Below, one piece after another: positions 41,726-42,634 of a stretch of 42,634 nt of DNA; the first letter of the stretch is position 1, and each line of letters begins with the position of its first letter. The notes under the pieces are model-generated. The model worked only from the letters and a program-made list of their open reading frames with translations, did not search any database and had not been told where the DNA came from. A program made the translations under genes and the position numbers. The stretch comes from an uncultured Oxalobacteraceae bacterium. GTDB lineage: Bacteria > Pseudomonadota > Gammaproteobacteria > Burkholderiales > Burkholderiaceae_D. Location: assembly GCA_937996605.1 (NCBI GenBank), contig CALKVB010000390.1, positions 1 through 42,634 of the forward strand, written 5' to 3'.

Positions 41726-42256
41726 TCAAGACTTGACTCCATGGTTCTTGGAGGTGCGTGTCGATCGGGGAGTTTTTATCACTCTATCGATTGGACAGAC
41801 TTCTTGATTCTCACGTTCGTTTGCCTGTTCAACGACCTGAATCGTTCGAATTTGCTTATACATTTTCCCGTTATATTGAACTAAAAAGCTGACCTGATCT
41901 TTGCCCAAAAAACCTGGATCAGGATCATATGCAAAAAATTGATAACCATTGTTCGCAATCTCCGTTCTCAGTTTCCCATGCGTAGGGCCTTCGAGCACCC
42001 GAACCAACATCTTTTTTTCATCGCCAACATTATTTTTCCTAGATTTCAATAGAATTCTAGTTAGAAGAGCGGGATCCATTACGCGTTCCGCAGAGGTAGA
42101 CTCACTACCACTTTCAATCTGCTGGCATGAAAGTATCACAAAGCTTGGTTTCACATTCTCGAGCAGATTGCCATACACACCTTCATAGGCGGCTGGAGCC
42201 GCAACACTTTGCGTGTGTTGCGAGGCAAAATCAGGAACTTCTAGCGCGAATATCAT
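41726..42256 (-). CDS. protein with one cadherin/Ig-like (Big_9-type) domain
   Basis: 176 residues from the ATG at 42256, chosen because GGAG lies 6 nt upstream; a longer frame to 42322 would start at a GTG inside the repeat element. No signal peptide is visible. The middle and end hold the pattern 'LEGPTHGKL...NGYQFFAYDPDPGFLGKDQVSFLVQYNGK...IRTIQVVE' (about residues 85-150), typical of the cadherin-like domains common in large bacterial surface proteins: G-x-L, Y-x-P-x-x-x-F-x-G-x-D. Here it stands alone and lacks export sequences, which is unusual. The last 25 residues are charged. Function unknown; it could be a remnant of a larger surface protein. Confidence 0.65.
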   Translation of the reverse strand: MIFALEVPDFASQHTQSVAAPAAYEGVYGNLLENVKPSFVILSCQQIESGSESTSAERVMDPALLTRILLKSRKNNVGDEKKMLVRVLEGPTHGKLRTEIANNGYQFFAYDPDPGFLGKDQVSFLVQYNGKMYKQIRTIQVVEQANERENQEVCPIDRVIKTPRSTRTSKNHGVKS

Positions 42257-42317
42257 TTGATCTCCTAACGATAAGTTGGATTGTGCGTAGGTGAGTTCCA
42301 ATTCAAAAAAACTCGAC

Positions 42318-42400
42318 GACACCCACCTCTGAAAGCGACAAAACTAACTCTGCTTACTAATTCTAACTCGTATTTAGTTGCTCTTTTTGGAATGGGTGTC
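42318..42400. repeat. CACCCAT...GGGTG intergenic palindrome, long variant, copy 9
   Basis: Left arm GACACCCACCTCTGAAAGCG and right arm GCTCTTTTTGGAATGGGTGTC; about 40 extra bases (AAAACTAACTCTGCTTACTA and so on) lie between. Its right half is shared with the element at 33624-33667. It lies between the stop of the unknown gene at 42437 and the Ig-like gene. Confidence 0.7.
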
Positions 42401-42436
42401 TTGTGAATTGACGCGAATTGAAATGAATTGGATTAG

Positions 42437-42634
42437 CTAATCCAATTCTTTTAGGTAATGATTATATTGCGCATTTAACTCATCATAATCTTCGCAAACA
42501 AGAACAAGTTTCGGCGGTTCTTGGCCTCGAATCAAGAACCTAGTATCGTCATCATATAAACTACCACTTGAAATCAAACAAGCCATTCCTAGTGCCTCAC
42601 TGATTTTTGATGCGATTGCCACCTCACTTTCAAG
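42437..42634 (-). CDS. unknown protein, partial (5' end outside window)
   Basis: At least 65 codons on the minus strand, still open at the right edge: the frame continues upstream of the GTG at 42622 as L-E-S-E, so the true start lies beyond the window. The visible end reads 'AIASKISEALGMACLISSGSLYDDDTRFLIRGQEPPKLVLVCEDYDELNAQYNHYLKELD', acidic, with no signal or membrane segment. I do not recognise the family; a small cytoplasmic immunity-like or adaptor protein would fit, but nothing proves it. Confidence 0.55.
   Translation of the reverse strand, partial: LESEVAIASKISEALGMACLISSGSLYDDDTRFLIRGQEPPKLVLVCEDYDELNAQYNHYLKELD

Overview
The window looks like chromosomal DNA of a Gram-negative betaproteobacterium, most likely Burkholderiales and perhaps Oxalobacteraceae (Undibacterium-like). 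The reasons are a moderate G+C content by eye, many exported proteins with Sec signal peptides, LysR/GntR/OmpR-type regulators, and an SHP-DHC-cytochrome b561-QseBC-type operon of a kind I associate with that order. The taxon is an inference; there is no rRNA, tRNA or marker gene here. I see no CRISPR array, prophage or complete insertion sequence.

Layout, left to right. 1-9.7 kb: a TonB-dependent receptor cut by the left edge, a GNAT acetyltransferase, a small lipoprotein, a DUF3592-type membrane protein, an orphan family-3 solute-binding protein, a DUF4124 protein and a two-lobed retropepsin-like protease. 9.8-13.1 kb: a tight four-gene operon (GntR regulator, ABC ATPase, ABC permease, acyltransferase-3) in which every junction is an ATGA overlap. 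13.4-16.8 kb: a class A beta-lactamase and a PAS-GAF-GGDEF diguanylate cyclase. 17.2-21.0 kb: SHP-like cytochrome c, diheme cytochrome c, cytochrome b561, response regulator and sensor kinase, preceded by a CTTAAG-N5-TTTAAG box of the PmrA/QseB type. 21.2-29.8 kb: LysR divergent from a proline dehydrogenase, a DapA-family lyase, an exported methyltransferase, a class C-like serine hydrolase, a delta-class carbonic anhydrase and an alpha/beta hydrolase.

29.8-41.6 kb is a rearranged, repeat-rich zone. It holds a dead REP-associated tyrosine transposase (one continuous frame with three nonsense codons) between inverted copies of a short motif; a ccdAB toxin-antitoxin pair; two direct repeats of about 1.57 kb that look identical, each with a membrane-anchored gene flanked by 3'-end fragments of an amidase; and between them a lysR/exported NTF2-like pair bracketed by two inverted 145/146-bp MITE-like elements, an NAD-salvage pair (pnuC-nadR) and a parDE pair. 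The intact amidase lies at the right end, so its 3' end occurs four times. 41.7-42.6 kb: an Ig/cadherin-like protein and a partial unknown gene.

Across the whole window, intergenic regions carry an imperfect palindrome of about 45 bp (CACCCATTTTTAGAAGCAA ... TTTTTGAAGTGGGTG), usually just 3' of genes. It looks like a dispersed terminator-like repeat family and, with the duplication/MITE/RAYT zone, is the most unusual content here.
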